Shown here in pieces: positions 1 through 13,198 of a stretch of 64,000 bases of DNA. The translations under genes and the position numbers were made by a program. Source of the DNA: Adineta steineri. Its lineage: Eukaryota > Rotifera > Eurotatoria > Adinetida > Adinetidae. The first letter of the stretch is position 1. Each line of letters starts with the position of its first letter. Below the pieces are notes generated by a model. It was not told the origin of the DNA. It saw nothing but the letters and a program-made list of their open reading frames with translations, and made no database searches. Where the stretch lies: the NCBI GenBank assembly GCA_905250115.1, contig CAJNOI010000048.1, positions 520,745 through 584,744 of the forward strand, given 5' to 3'.

Positions 1-65
1 TAAAATTCTTATTCTAAACGCTGATGCAAAATAGTCGTTGTTTATCAGTTAATTTTGTACATCAA

Positions 66-210
66 CATATTTCGTATTAATGCAATGTCAGCATATTTCG
101 TATTCATAAAACGTCAACATATTTGATATTAATGCGACGTCAAAATATTTCTTATTCATGAAACGTCAGCATATTTCGTATTCATAAAACGTCAAAATAT
201 TTCGTATTTT
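66..210. repeat. 26-bp tandem repeat, about 5.6 copies
   Basis: Five consecutive 26-bp units start at 66, 92, 118, 144 and 170, with a partial sixth at 196-210. The consensus begins catatttcgtattcat and ends acgtca followed by a or g. Units differ by a few substitutions and no indels, so register is kept throughout. Four of the five units carry ACGTCA, a CRE-like half site; unit 1 has atgtca. The array lies about 670 bp beyond the stop codon of the SLC41 gene. The rest of 1-878 is AT-rich, with poly-A/T runs and no gene that I can support. Confidence 0.9.
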
Positions 211-878
211 ACCTTGATTTATTATAGCTTCAATGTAATACAAAACAATGACGAAGCATATTTTGTTAAAATACGAAGAAAGAAAATGAGCAATGATGCA
301 TGACTGCACATCAAACAGACAAACGCACAAGCTTGCCTATTTTTTTGTTATTGTATATTATGATAAAAAGGTAAAAAAATATTTGTTTAGTCATAATCGA
401 ACAAAATAAAAAATTTTGAAACTTTTGAACTTACTAAATACTCTTTACGATCACGGAATCATTTACATACATGTATGTTAGTTCTCTTTCTTCGATTTCT
501 ATATGATACTAGTGATGATCAATGATACATTTTCTATACTAAGAAGTATTTCTTCAATCAAATAACAGATAAGAGTAACAATAATAAATATAAGAAAAAA
601 AAATTCGTCAGTATATCCGAACATTTATTATCAATTATATGTACTATTCTTGTGATATGCCAAGATAACGATATATTTGTATCACATCACAACAGATAAT
701 ACAAGATCATTCGATCAAAATATAGTCGTTGCTTCATCATTCAGATTACATAACATATTAATTATATTATAAAAAAGAATAATTCGTTACAATTCATCAA
801 ACAAAAACAAATAACAATAACCAAATCTTTTTTTTTTCTTTTGATATGTACATCGAGATAAGAATAAATAAATAAATA

Positions 879-2955
879 TTAGGATATTAAGAGAAAGACA
901 CAAGTTAGGAGAGCGGTACCAAGTAGATCTCCAATTGCTGTTAAATATGGAATGCATACATTATCAGGATCTCGTTCATGTCTCCATACAAATATTACCA
1001 ACCACTGAGCAATATATAGAAGAATAGCAACCTATTAAAAAAAAGAAATAAAGTTGATTTATTTTTGTAAAAATAATTCTACCTGAATAAGTGCTGCTAT
1101 AAGATAAAGAAAGACAAAAACAAATGAAAGTCGAGTCTGATCTGTTGCTAATCGTGATATGATAAAAACAAATGTTAAATGACCTGGTATAGCCAAAAAT
1201 AATAAAACACGTGTTGTTGATGAATTACTTTCTGAAAAATAAATATAAAATAATTGACAATTCAATCAATAAGATCGACAATATACTCGTTGAACAAAAT
1301 ATTTTGTATGGATTAGGAAAAAATTTTGAAGCATGATATTGTGTACTATCTTGAAATTCTCCTGGTTTGCCTTGTTGATGAAGTGTAGTAGATAAACGAC
1401 TTGCTTGAACAGCTACTAAATTACCACCTACACCTAAAAGTTAATAACATTTATTGACAATTCTTATTTCATAACAAACAAATATTTACCATTCATAACA
1501 GGTTGAAAAACAGCAACACCTCGGAGTGTTTGAACAGCAAAATCAAGTATAAGACCACCTGCACTATTTAAAAAATAAATACAAAAAAGATTAAATTGAA
1601 TTCTACGTATGTATTGTTATTATTTACCTTGAAATAAGCATTGCAGCGACAACGGGTGACCTTTAAATATTTTCTATATTAGAATACATTTTTTTTACAA
1701 ATCGTTTAACATACCATCCATGTATAAGTACATCTTTAACATATTCATTTCGAGAAGAAATAATAATCCAAATCGGTGTTAAAATTAAAAAAATAATTGT
1801 AATCATTATAGGTAACCATGCATAATTATCTAAAGTGATGTATGATTTATTATATAAATTTTGAATTTACAAATATTCTTACCAATAATTCTAAATAAAA
1901 ATCCACCGATACTAGCTAAAATACCAAGTGTTGTTAAATCACCGAGTGACGCAGCTATTGGTGTAGCAATATTATCAGGATTGACTTTGCATTTATGTGA
2001 AATGACAATAACAAAAATCATGATTCCACCTTTGATATATATTCTAATTTTTTATGATCTTTTAGAAAAGATTGATTACAAACCTAATGCTAATGAAGTA
2101 ATTGATGCTGTTGAAACACTACTACTACATAGAACAAGTGCATGTCGTAAATTAAAATGTCCTTCAGGTACCCATCCCATAGCAAGTGATACAAGAGCAG
2201 CAAGAAAACCAACAACAATAGCTTGTAGTTGTGTTAAAACTATATTTCCAATAATCATACTTCGAAGTTCTGATTTTTTATCCATATTTCCAATATTAGC
2301 CTAAAGTTATAGAAGTTTATATGGAATGTTTTTAAAATAAATTTTAATTACATACTTGTGTAGATAAACGTGATGCTAATGTCATTTCTAAATTTCCTTT
2401 TAAACCAAGTAAAGCTGGAACAAGTATATAAATCTCAGTTATTTCTTTAAATACATTTAATTCCTAAATAGAAATGCTATAAAAAAAAGCATAGAGTTAT
2501 AATTTTAATCAATACCTTAACACGTTCAAGAACTAATCCAGCAGCTACCATACCAAATCCTGCTATCATAAAAGGAATAAAAACTTGACATGCTACAATA
2601 TACCATTTTTCTTCATTATGATCAAATATAGTCGATAATGTTGTTTTATTATATCGTGAACGATTCTCTATATAATACGAAAAAAAAAGAAATTTTACTT
2701 TTATATTAATATTATTTAACTTACGATCAGGAATAAGTATTTCAACTTCACTATCATTTGGACTGATGCCTGAATCGGAATTATTATCATTTTCATTGAC
2801 TATATTTGATAATTCAATTGATTCCACTAAAATATATGAAATTAAACAAAACGATTAAATTTTATTTTCGTACCATTTTCTTCTAATGAACTGACAATAG
2901 TTTGTCCTTTTAATAAAAATAATTGCTGAGTTTGATTGTCAGCTTCTTCCATCAT
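879..2955 (-). CDS. SLC41A: SLC41-family divalent cation (Mg2+) transporter
   Basis: Multi-exon gene read right to left, from ATG at 2955-2953 ([13 protein letters not shown]) to TAA at 881-879. The family are plasma- or organelle-membrane magnesium transporters built from two MgtE-type membrane domains. Both halves show the hallmark: the first has [19 protein letters not shown], the last exon has [19 protein letters not shown], the canonical SLC41 motif pair. A further exon (2076-2285) carries the membrane stretch with [20 protein letters not shown]. The N-terminus is acidic and hydrophilic ([15 protein letters not shown]), as in SLC41A1/A2 cytosolic tails. About nine short introns separate the exons. 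The gene is head-to-head with MYO6. The family call is firm; the choice between A1, A2 and A3 is not possible from sequence alone. Confidence 0.9.
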
Positions 2956-3229
2956 CAGTAGAAAAATAAAACAACTATTGTATTGTATATCTATTGATAT
3001 TATAAAAAAATGACAACAAGCGCCGGCGCCACATGCAATTCATTTGAATAAAAGAATAATTTTAGAAAAATAAATTCAAAATAAATTTATTATGTTTTCG
3101 AAAAAAATTTTATAATAATAAAGATTTTTTTTTAGTTTTTTTTCATTAGTTAAATAACAAAGTCCAATCAAATCTTCGTTTATCATCATATGCTGACGTT
3201 TACTTAGGACGTAATCATTGCATCGAAAT
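2956..3229. promoter_or_regulatory. Shared divergent promoter region SLC41 / MYO6
   Basis: The 274 bp between the start codons of two divergently transcribed genes must hold at least the core promoters or 5' UTRs of both. The stretch has a small GC-rich patch (cgccggcgccacatgc, near 3020) in otherwise AT-rich DNA, long T runs, and an acceptor-like tttacttag about 20 bp before the MYO6 ATG. No TATA box can be assigned with confidence. Confidence 0.5.
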
Positions 3230-6200
3230 ATGATAACACTCAACGGTAATAAACCTGTTTGGATACGAGATAATGAACATGGTTTTGTTCTTGGAAAAAT
3301 TCATGATATTGCTACTGATAATGTAACTGTTCAAATAAACGAAAATAAAAAGGTTTGAAAATATATTTATAAAAGAAAAAATATATGACTAGTTGTTTTT
3401 TTTTCCTATTAGATCATTGCTGTTCCTTATGATTCAGTATTTCAAGCTGAAGAATATGATAAAGATGTCGATGATAATTGTAATAAATATACTTAATCAT
3501 GATTAATTATTTTTAATCTTTTTTTTTCAAGGTGCACTCATGTATCTCAATGAAGGAACTTTATTAAATAATGTTCGTCGTCGTTATAAAAAAGATCGAA
3601 TTTATGTAAGAAAACTAATGTAACATTTTCTTTTTTATTTATTTTAATTTTTTTATTTTAGACTTATGTAGCTAATATATTAATTGCTATTAATCCATAT
3701 AAAGAATTACATGGTTTTTATAATACTGATACAATGAAAAAATATAATGGAAAATCACTTGGTGTAATGCCACCTCATGTATTTGCTATTGGTACGATGA
3801 ATTAGAATTATTCGAAGAAATCAGTTTATTCTCCTTAATAAATAAGTGCAATTCTAAGATAGATTGAATATTTATAGTACTATTATAAATCTAGGTATTT
3901 CTTTCCAGGGTGTCAAATGATTCTGATTTAGATAGTCAGATAATTACCTATTACAAAAAAAAACAGATAGTATTAAAATTGATTTTCTCTGCACATTAGT
4001 ATTAACATATTTGGTTTTTTTGGGGAATATAAGTCATATACTAACGCTATGCAGCAACTAACTAATCAGAATGATCTATTACAAATCATATATGACAATT
4101 GATTATAATGTCAAATAGATTCAACATTTAATTCAAGCCTTAATATTAATGTGATATAATGTTCATTAGTAGAATTAACTTTTTTTTATTTAGTTTTTAA
4201 TAAATAAAATATTCGGTTGAATTTTTCAAATATTTTATTTAAGGTGACAAAGCATATCGTGATATGCGTACAACGAAACAAAGCCAATCGGTTATTGTTT
4301 CGGGCGAATCAGGCGCTGGTTTGTTGATACTTTAGTAAAAATTTTTTATTTTATATGTTTAATTTAGGCAAAACTGAATCAGCAAAATATGTTTTACAAT
4401 ATTTAACTGAATCCTATGGTACTCATAGTGGTCAAATTGAAGATCGTATTAATAAATGTAAATAGAAGAAAATCTATTATTAAATAGTCTATTTATTTTA
4501 TTTTAGCTAATCCATTATTAGAAGCATTTGGAAATGGTATACAGAATTCTGTTTTTTTTTCTCTCAATAATTTTTCATTAAAATTTTAGCAAAAACAACT
4601 CGTAATAATAATTCAAGTCGTTTTGGTAAATTTATTGAAGTTCATTTTAATGAAAAAGTATTTAACTTCTTCTTTTTTTCTTCAAAACAAAAATATTTTC
4701 TATTTCTTCAAGTATCGTGTTGTTGGTGGTTATATATCTCATTATTTACTTGAAAAATCTCGTATATGTGTTCAATCAAAAGATGAACGAAATTATCATA
4801 TATTCTATCGTTTATGTGCTGGTGCACCAGAAAGTATTCGTAGTGCATTACGACTTTCTTCACCAGATAATTTTCATGTTTGTATTTTAAAAGCGAATAA
4901 GTTGATTTTATCGAAAATTTATTTTTCATTTTCAGTATCTCAAACGAGGTTGTACACAATTTTTTTGCAATAATCAAACAGAAAAAAATTTATCAAAAAA
5001 TCGGCTAAGTCAAGATGTAAGTTATACTTTTTGATGATCAACAAATGATATTCATTATTATTTATTTTTAGTTTGTGTCAAAAGGACCATTACGTGATCC
5101 ACAATTAGATGATGTGAAAGATTTTCTTGAATGTGATCAATCAATGGATCATATGGGTTTATCAGGTCAAGATAAAATAAATATTTATAGTACAGTTGCA
5201 TCTGTTCTTCATCTTGGAAATATTAATTTCGAAGATGATCCGGAAAGTACAAAAGGTGGTTGTACAGTAACATCATCTACTCAACAATCATTAACTATAA
5301 CATCTGAAATGTTGGGTCTTGACATACGTGAACTTCGTAATGCATTAATAACACGAGTCATAATGACTAAAACAACAAGCAATACTAAAGATAATATAAT
5401 TTCGTAAGTTAAATTTGATAAACAAAAAATTTTACTATTGATTATATTTTTCAAGTGTACCATTGAAAGATTATGAAGCACAAAATGCTCGTGATGCATT
5501 AGCTAAAGCAATATATGTTCGATTATTTGATCATATAGTTAGTGTTATTAATAAATCAATACCATTTAGTTCATCAATATCATATATTGGTATACTTGAT
5601 ATTGCTGGTTTTGAATATTTTCCTATTAATTCATTTGAACAATTTTGTATTAAGTATGATTTGAAGATTTAAGATTAATTTAGAAAAAAAATATACCTTT
5701 TTCTCTTTAGTTATTGTAATGAAAAATTACAACAATTTTTTAATGAACGAATACTTAAAGAAGAACAAGTTTTATATGAACGAGAAGGTCTTGGTTTGAA
5801 AAAGATTCATTATATTGATAATCAAGATTGTATTGGTATGATTGTATTTTGTTCATCATAATTCTATTTTCTTTCTAATTATAAACAGGAGCGTGGTAGG
5901 CAAGAATTGAAATTGTATTTGAGTGTGTGTTTCGCATGAATTCAAGAACAGATTTTGACTGTATAATATGTTTATAAGTGACGTTCGTTGTGTAGAGAAT
6001 TAAAGATAGCATTTGTCTGTTTATTAGCGATGAGTATTTGACAGTTTAGCATGGTGTTATTGATAACTTTATGCATGATCAGTGAAAATATTGAAAAAAA
6101 TAATTAACACCTATTTTTGATTATTTTAGACTTAATCGAAGCGAAAACAATTGGTTGTTTTGATTTATTAGATGAAGAAAGTAAATTACCAACTCCTCGA

Positions 6201-9200
6201 CCTGAACATTTTACAACTGAAGTTCATATTCGTAATAAAGGTCATCCAAGACTTGATGTAAACTATTCTAAATATATTTATTATATTTAAAAATAATTCA
6301 TTTTAATTTAGCTTCCACGAAAATCTAAATTACGTACATCACGTGAAATTCGTGATGATGAAGGTTTTCTTATTCAACATTTTGCTGGTGGTGTTGTTTA
6401 TTCTACAGTAAATTTATCAAGATTATAAATTTCGTCTAATTTCTTTTTCTTAGGCGCAATTTATTGAGAAAAATAATGATGCTTTACATGCATCACTTCT
6501 TCTTCTCATACAAGAATGTAAAAATAGTTTTATTAAAAGTTTATTTTTGAAAACATCGGAAAATGAACCATCAACAGGAAAATTAAATTTTATATCTGTC
6601 GGATCAAAATTTCGATCTCAATTAACTGATCTGATGAATAAATTACGAAGTACTGTAAGTAAAATGTTAACATATATCAAAGACATTTGTATCTTTAAAT
6701 ATTTAATTCTTAACAGGGTATTAGTTTTATTCGTTGTATCAAACCAAATCTTAAAATGGTACCCAATTTATTTGAAGGTGGTCAAATTTTAAGTCAATTG
6801 CAATGCAGCGGTATGGTAGCAGTATTAGATCTAATGCAACAAGGTTTTCCATCACGTACACAATTTGCTGAATTATATTCAATGTATAAATCTTATTTAC
6901 CTGATGAATTAGCTCGACTTGAGCCACGACTTTTTTGTAAATGTTTATTTAAAGCATTAAATCTTCGTGATGCTGATTTTAAATTTGGTTTAACGAAAGT
7001 ATTTTTTCGTCCAGGAAAATTTGCTGAATTTGATCAAATTATGAAATCTGATCCACAAAATTTAGCTGCTCTTATATCAAAAGTTAAAAAATGGCTTATA
7101 TGGACTCGATGGAAAACAGCTCAATGGTGTGCTTTATCAGTTATTAAACGTAAACTTTATAAAAGAAAAAAGAAGTTCGATTATGTTTATTGAATTATTT
7201 TTAGTTAAAAATAAAATTCTTTATCGACGTAAATGTTATGTTGATATTCAACGACATGCACGCATGCATCTAGTTTATCGGGAATATGCACCAAGGTAGG
7301 AAATATATCAAGAGTATTAAGTATATATTTTTCTTTAATAGAATTCGAGGTTTAGTTAAAGTGAAAGCTTTACATGAACAAGTTGGTTCAATGGAAAATA
7401 TTGCTGGTCAAATGAAAGTAAATAAAGAAAAAGTACATCAACAAATACAACAAATAAAACAACGTGTTGATCAATTAATTCATTTAATTACAGTAAGTAT
7501 TTATTAAATAATAATTAACAAAAATGTAATGTTATAAATTGTATTTAGAATACTCGTATAACACCGAGTGAAATTGATGATGCATATAATGAACTTGTTT
7601 CTTCTATTGATCGTGAATTTCGTCGATTAAAACAAGTACTTGCTGAACAAGAAATGAAAGAAGAAGCAGAACGTTTAAAAAAGATTCAAGTAAAGATTTA
7701 TTGTATTGTTCACTGCATATAATCAATATCGGATATTTAGAGTGAACTTGAAAATGAAAAAAATAAAAAAACTAATGAAGATAAACGATCTGCACAAGAT
7801 AAAGAAGAATTTCAACAGTAAGATATTCATCATTCTTATTTATTTTTCCATTCTTTTTTCTTTTAATTTAGACGTTCGGCTCTTGTTCAACGACAAAGAG
7901 AAGAAGAGCAGCTGAAAGGTAAACTAACAGCTGAAGAATCTCGACGTCAAGTATGAATAAAACATTTGAATTAATCAATAAATTTAATCGAATTTCTTCT
8001 ATAGAAAGAACGGCAAGCACAAGAATTTGCTGAAGATACTCGTTTAGCAGAAGTGAATGAACGTGAACGTCGAGATTATGATTTAGCTCGACGTCTTGCT
8101 TTGGAAACAGGTACTGAAGCTGATTTACCACATCTACATCGATCACGTCGTCCAGCTGTTAATTCAAAATATGATTTAAGTAAACATTCCTATGCAGAAT
8201 TACGAGATATTATTAATACATCTTGCGGTAAAATTAAAACAAGAAAAAATACAACTAAGATTTATTAATATGTATGTTTTAGATATTGAATTACTTGATG
8301 CATGTCGTGAAGAATTTCATCGACGTTTAAAAGTTTATCATGCATGGAAAGTAAAAAATCGTAAAACAAAAAATCCGTCCGCTGTAGCTGATAATGGTGA
8401 ACATATCGATGAAGAACGAGCACCAAGAGATATTATGACTAATGGTAAATTTTTCAATATTCTTATCTATTCAATAGAATAAAGTATATACGAGTTTATA
8501 AGTTAGATACCTCTAAGCAAATTTCTTCGAGGAAACAGTTGATAGCACTCTTACTTTTCATTAATAATCACGTGTAAAGTAGAGCATGACACAGGTTTGC
8601 TTTACAGTAAAAAACGTTTTCTATCCAATCTGACTATGTCTATATGTTGACTCATCAATAACAATAAAAACGTTATTTATTTCGAATTAAAAAATATAAA
8701 TCTTTATTATTTTTAGTTGTAAAACCTGCTATAACAGATAGTACGAATAAAAAAGATGGACAAACTATGGCAAACGGATCTAACGCTAAAAAAGGCGATA
8801 GTGATAAAAATGCTGAACAACGTTATTTTCGTATTCCATTTGTTCGTCCTAATGAACAAAATCGTGATACAAATAGTGAACAAAAAAAGAAAGGCTGGTG
8901 GTATGCTCATTTTGATGGTAAGTTTCAATAGAATTTCTCTTTCTGTTTTGTATCAATAACGATCATCTTATTTTAGATAAATGGATTGTTCGTCAAATGG
9001 AAATTCATGCAGATAGAAAACCAGTTCTTCTTGTTGCAGGTGTTGATGATACGAATATGTGTGAATTAAGTTTAAATGAAACAGGTTTAACTTCAAAAAA
9101 AGGTGCTGAAATTCTTGAAAATGATTTTGAACAAGAATGGGCTAAATATGGAGGCAGAGAATATTTAAAATCTCATAAAGGACGCATTAGTTCAAAATAT

Positions 9201-9230
9201 GTTAATCAAATACTTCAAAATTATCATTAA
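3230..9230 (+). CDS. MYO6: Unconventional myosin VI (minus-end-directed actin motor)
   Basis: Many-exon gene from ATG 3230 to TAA 9228-9230. Myosin VI moves towards actin minus ends and serves endocytosis and Golgi traffic. The motor starts with an SH3-like N-terminus ([11 protein letters not shown]); the P-loop GESGAGKT is at about residues 152-159 (exon at 4244); the switch II/relay segment [18 protein letters not shown] is at 5600-5650; the converter region [18 protein letters not shown] is near 7000. Next comes the reverse-gear insert 2 and lever ([18 protein letters not shown]; the exon boundary at about 7150-7210 restores it), then a charged helix. The C-terminal cargo domain holds a MIU-like ubiquitin-binding helix ([14 protein letters not shown]), the RRL motif in [13 protein letters not shown], and the WWY motif in [10 protein letters not shown] near 8895. 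Compared with vertebrate MYO6 the charged single-helix region looks shorter. The longest introns are 3791-4243, 5836-6129 and about 8443-8716. All key catalytic motifs are present. SEC63 follows 253 bp downstream. Confidence 0.96.
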
Positions 9231-9483
9231 ACAAAACAAAACAAAATCTCCAACGAAATCTATTCCGTGGACAAATCATTTTATTTCTTCTTTTAATGTC
9301 CAATTCTCATTGTGATGATCTTTCTTATTTTTAATTATTCGTTTGTTTTTAAAATCTTCTTTTACGGAATGGAAAGATAACAAATTTCTATTCTTCTTTT
9401 AATTTAATCGTTTTACTTCTATTTAACAAAAATAATTTTATTATTTATTTTATTTCAGATGCAAACATAGATAAACAATAGCT

Positions 9484-12400
9484 ATGGCTGGAATGAAATT
9501 CGAAGTGAGTTAAATTTCGTTTAGTTTTCGTTTTATATAAAATTTTTCATTTAGTACGATGAAAATGGCGGAAAGTTTTATTATTTTATTCTTTCCGTCT
9601 ATGCATTAATTCTTGTACCCGCTACATACTGGCTATGGCCTAAAATAGAAAAAAGAAGTAAGAATAAAAGTTAATAAAAAACGATATTGATCATAATTAA
9701 TATTTTCTATAATGTATAGAAAGTGTCCCACATCCTGAAGATACATCTAATTTTGCTCCATGCCGAAATAAACATCAATCATTACATGCAAATGAACCGA
9801 ATCAAAGACGACGAGCAATAATAACGTAAGAATGAATTATATGTTATAGTTATATTTATTTTTCTTTTATAGAAAAATTGGTCTAGCGTTAGCATGGATT
9901 ATATTAATAATTCTAGCTTATCGCGTATCCTTAATTGAAATCGAACATAAAGAATATGATCCATTTGCAGTGCTAGATGTTGATCGAGTATGTATTTGTA
10001 TATAGTATTAAAATTATTTTAAAAAACATAATCATATTTAGGAAGCAACAATAGCTGAAATAAAACGAGCCTATCGCGATTTGAGTAAGAAACATCATCC
10101 AGATCGTGGTGGTGATGCCGAAATGTTTGTAAGTAAAAATATTAATAATGAGAAAACGAAAGTTATATTTTCTTTTGTGTTCTTCTAGAAAGAAATAGCT
10201 AAAGCATATAAAACATTAACGGATGAAGAAGCAAAAGAGAATTGGAAAAAATATGGCAATCCTGATGGACCAGGAGGTTGTTATTATTTGTTTTTAAAAG
10301 AAGTTTTTCATTTTATTGAAATTTATTTATTTTTTTAGTTGCACATTTTGGTATTGCTTTACCAAAATGGTTAGTTGATCATAAAAATTCTGTATTTGTT
10401 CTTTTGGTTTATGCTGGTATCTTTATGATTGTTCTACCAGTTATTGTCGTATGTTTATCATAATAATAAATTTTTAATCTACTTTCTTTTGAATTTCAAG
10501 TGTCTCTGGTGGCAAAAATCTGCTCGTTATTCAGGTGATCAAATTTTAATTGATACAATTCAACTTTATTGGATATTTTTAAGTAAAACAGCATCAATTA
10601 TTACTAAACGTAAGTTAATCGAATGGGACTAGTTGAATAGGATTCAGATGTACCCATGTTCAAATCTATCTAACGGTATACAATGATGATTTTGTTTTCA
10701 ATATCTGTCAATCCTCTGAGATTAATTTCTTTTGATGTACATGAAACTCTGAGTATACCGAAAAACAACAAAGTCATTTTGAACATTTACGATGAATTTT
10801 ATATGGAATTTTTTTCGTATGATAAAATTATATATGATAAGTACAACTATTGAGCGGTTGATTATTAAAGAAAGAAAATTTAGTTTTCAAAATTCAGTAT
10901 TGAATATTTAATATATTTAGGTGCAATTATGATTCTTAGTGCATCAAGAGAATTTGATCGTACTCGAAATCCACTTATTATTGATCGATTAAGTGATAAT
11001 GTTGAATTACCAAAAGTTTGTTCACAAGACATTTTAATAATTTTATTTAAAAACATGGAACTTTTTATTTAGTTATTTCGAGAATTACCTGATATACAAG
11101 AAAAAACAAAAGAACGACCATTTCAATTACCATATTGTTTAAAAGCACGTACATTACTTCATGCACATCTTCAACGATTAACTACATTAAGTAGTGATCT
11201 TGAAAAAGATAAAGCATATATTGTAAAGAAAGCTCCATATTTAATTAATGAAATGATTAATATTGAAGCTCAACTTGTTGCGATGGGACATGCTGGAAGA
11301 TGTAAAATAAAAAACATTTATCATTATTTTTCTCTAAAAAAAGATTTTTTTCGCTTATTTTTTAGTGAGAAATGCTCCACGTTTGGATACAATTGAAAAT
11401 ACAATGAAATTGTCACCAATGATTGTACAAGCATTATGGAGTGGAAAAAGTCCTTTACTTCAATTACCACATATAACTGAAGGTCATTTAAGATTTTTCG
11501 AAACAAAAAAGGTATGAACATATAAAATTCTATAGACATTTACAGAAAGGATCAGAATGCAGTTCTCTTAGTCTCACTTAATTCCACTTATGGACAAAAT
11601 CTAAGTAAAATTGATATGTTTATTTTAGCGTACAATCAAATCAATACGACAATTCGCAGGAATGGACGATGAAGAACGTCGTTCTATGCTTCGTAGTATT
11701 ACAGATGAACAATATGATGATATCATGAGTGTTCTATCTATTTATCCACATCTAACAATGAATGTATCCTGCGGAGGTATTATTATTGCTTAAAGATAAA
11801 TTATGATACTATTTTTTTGCATATATTTTATCTAGTTTTTGATGATGAAGATGAACATATCATAACAACAGGAGCCGTAGTAACATTAACAATACATTTA
11901 GAACGTGAAAATATGTCAAGTGTATTTAATAAAGAACTTGGATCGAATACATCGACTACTATGAATACACTTGATGATGAAGCAAATGAAGAACAAGTTG
12001 AGGATAAAGAAAATCGAGAAAAGGTTTAAATTAATTTTTGAATTTTTTTTTTATATTTTTAATACTTTTTATTAGACGAATGATACATCAAAAGGAGCAA
12101 CAGCTGCAGCATCGAATACATCAAAAGGTTGGAATAATAAATCCGATAAGAAGAAAAAGCCAAAAAAGAAAGGTCAAGCTACAGCATCAAAACCAAATAC
12201 TTCTACCGCAAATAAACAATCAACACCGACTAACACGAATAAAAAACAAGGAAAAACAGAAGATAAAGAGTCAAGTGGTACGTATTTTTTATATTCTATT
12301 TAATAATTTGTGAGTAAAGTTAGTGGTAAAAAATTTAATCGTATTTACAGTGTCTTTTGAAGAGTATCCAGAAGTTCATTAGATCCCCAATTAACTTATT

Positions 12401-13198
12401 ATTCTTTTTTTTTATTTAGATGATGATTCATCAAAACATTCTGATGGTAAATTAAATCAATTGAAAATTTGATTTTAATAAATAGAGTCTTACTTTTTCG
12501 TCTAGATTCTCCATCTACTACATTACGCCACCGTCACGAACAATCAAAAGATGAAACAAATAATAGTGATAATGAGAATAATGATGAAGAAAATGTCCCA
12601 GAAACAACACCAAAGAAATCACGAAAAACGACTGATAATGATGAAGATACATTTCTTGAACGATTTCAACAACAACAACGTAAACGTGAAAAATTAGAAA
12701 CAAAAGCTAAAATTAGTCATCGAGTTTTCTGTCCATTCTATCCTGAAGTATATTATCTCTAGATAATGTATTTTCTTTATTTTTCATTTGTCTTCGTTTT
12801 AGATAAAACAAGAATGTTGGTGGTTATATGTTGCCGATAGAAAACAACATTCATTAATTAGTGCTCCAGTTTATCTTTGTACATTAAAAGATAAAGAAGA
12901 AGTTGAGGTGAAATTTTCTGCACCAAAAATACCTGGTCATTATGTTTACTCAGTTATTTTAAGATCTGACTCATATTTTGACGTTGATGTCATGGAAAAT
13001 CTTGCTGTAAATTAAAATATAAAACTTTTTTTTTCTAAATATTTTTTTTTTCGTATTCTGTTTTAGTTTGATGTACAAGCAGCTAAAGAAATGGATGATA
13101 ATCATCCACAATGGGACTTTAGTGAAGAAGAAGGCGCAACAAATAACAAAGCTGAAGATGAAGAATTTGCTACCGAAAGTGAAAGCGATGAAGAATAG
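9484..13198 (+). CDS. SEC63: SEC63 translocon subunit (ER J-domain protein)
   Basis: Multi-exon gene from ATG 9484 (MAGMKFEYDENGGKFYYFIL) to TAG 13196-13198. SEC63 sits in the ER membrane and recruits BiP to the SEC61/SEC62 channel. Visible in order: an N-terminal membrane segment (ILSVYALILVPATYWLW), a second one (ALAWIILIILAYRV), a lumenal J domain with the invariant HPD (KKHHPDRGGD, near 10100), a third membrane segment (FVLLVYAGIFMIVLPVIV), the Sec63/Brl fold (REFDRTRNPLIIDRLSD through QLPHITEGHLRFF), a long low-complexity Lys/Asn/Ser/Thr linker from about 11900 to 12700, the last Brl beta-sandwich (WWWLYVADRKQHSLISAP), and an acidic C-terminus ending ESESDEE. A splice acceptor (tatttcag) lies at 9461-9468. 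Between it and the start is a three-codon upstream ORF (ATG 9469, TAG 9478). It may be the downstream gene of a pair with MYO6. Confidence 0.95.

Noticed and set aside
1861-2304. 147-codon plus-strand frame over the SLC41 gene
   Set aside because: It is the antisense shadow of SLC41 exons and runs through splice sites; composition reflects the complement of membrane segments.
7150-7210. Apparent loss of the myosin VI reverse-gear insert
   Set aside because: The open frame runs into lysine-rich intron sequence; splicing at the ttttttag-type acceptor restores [10 protein letters not shown].
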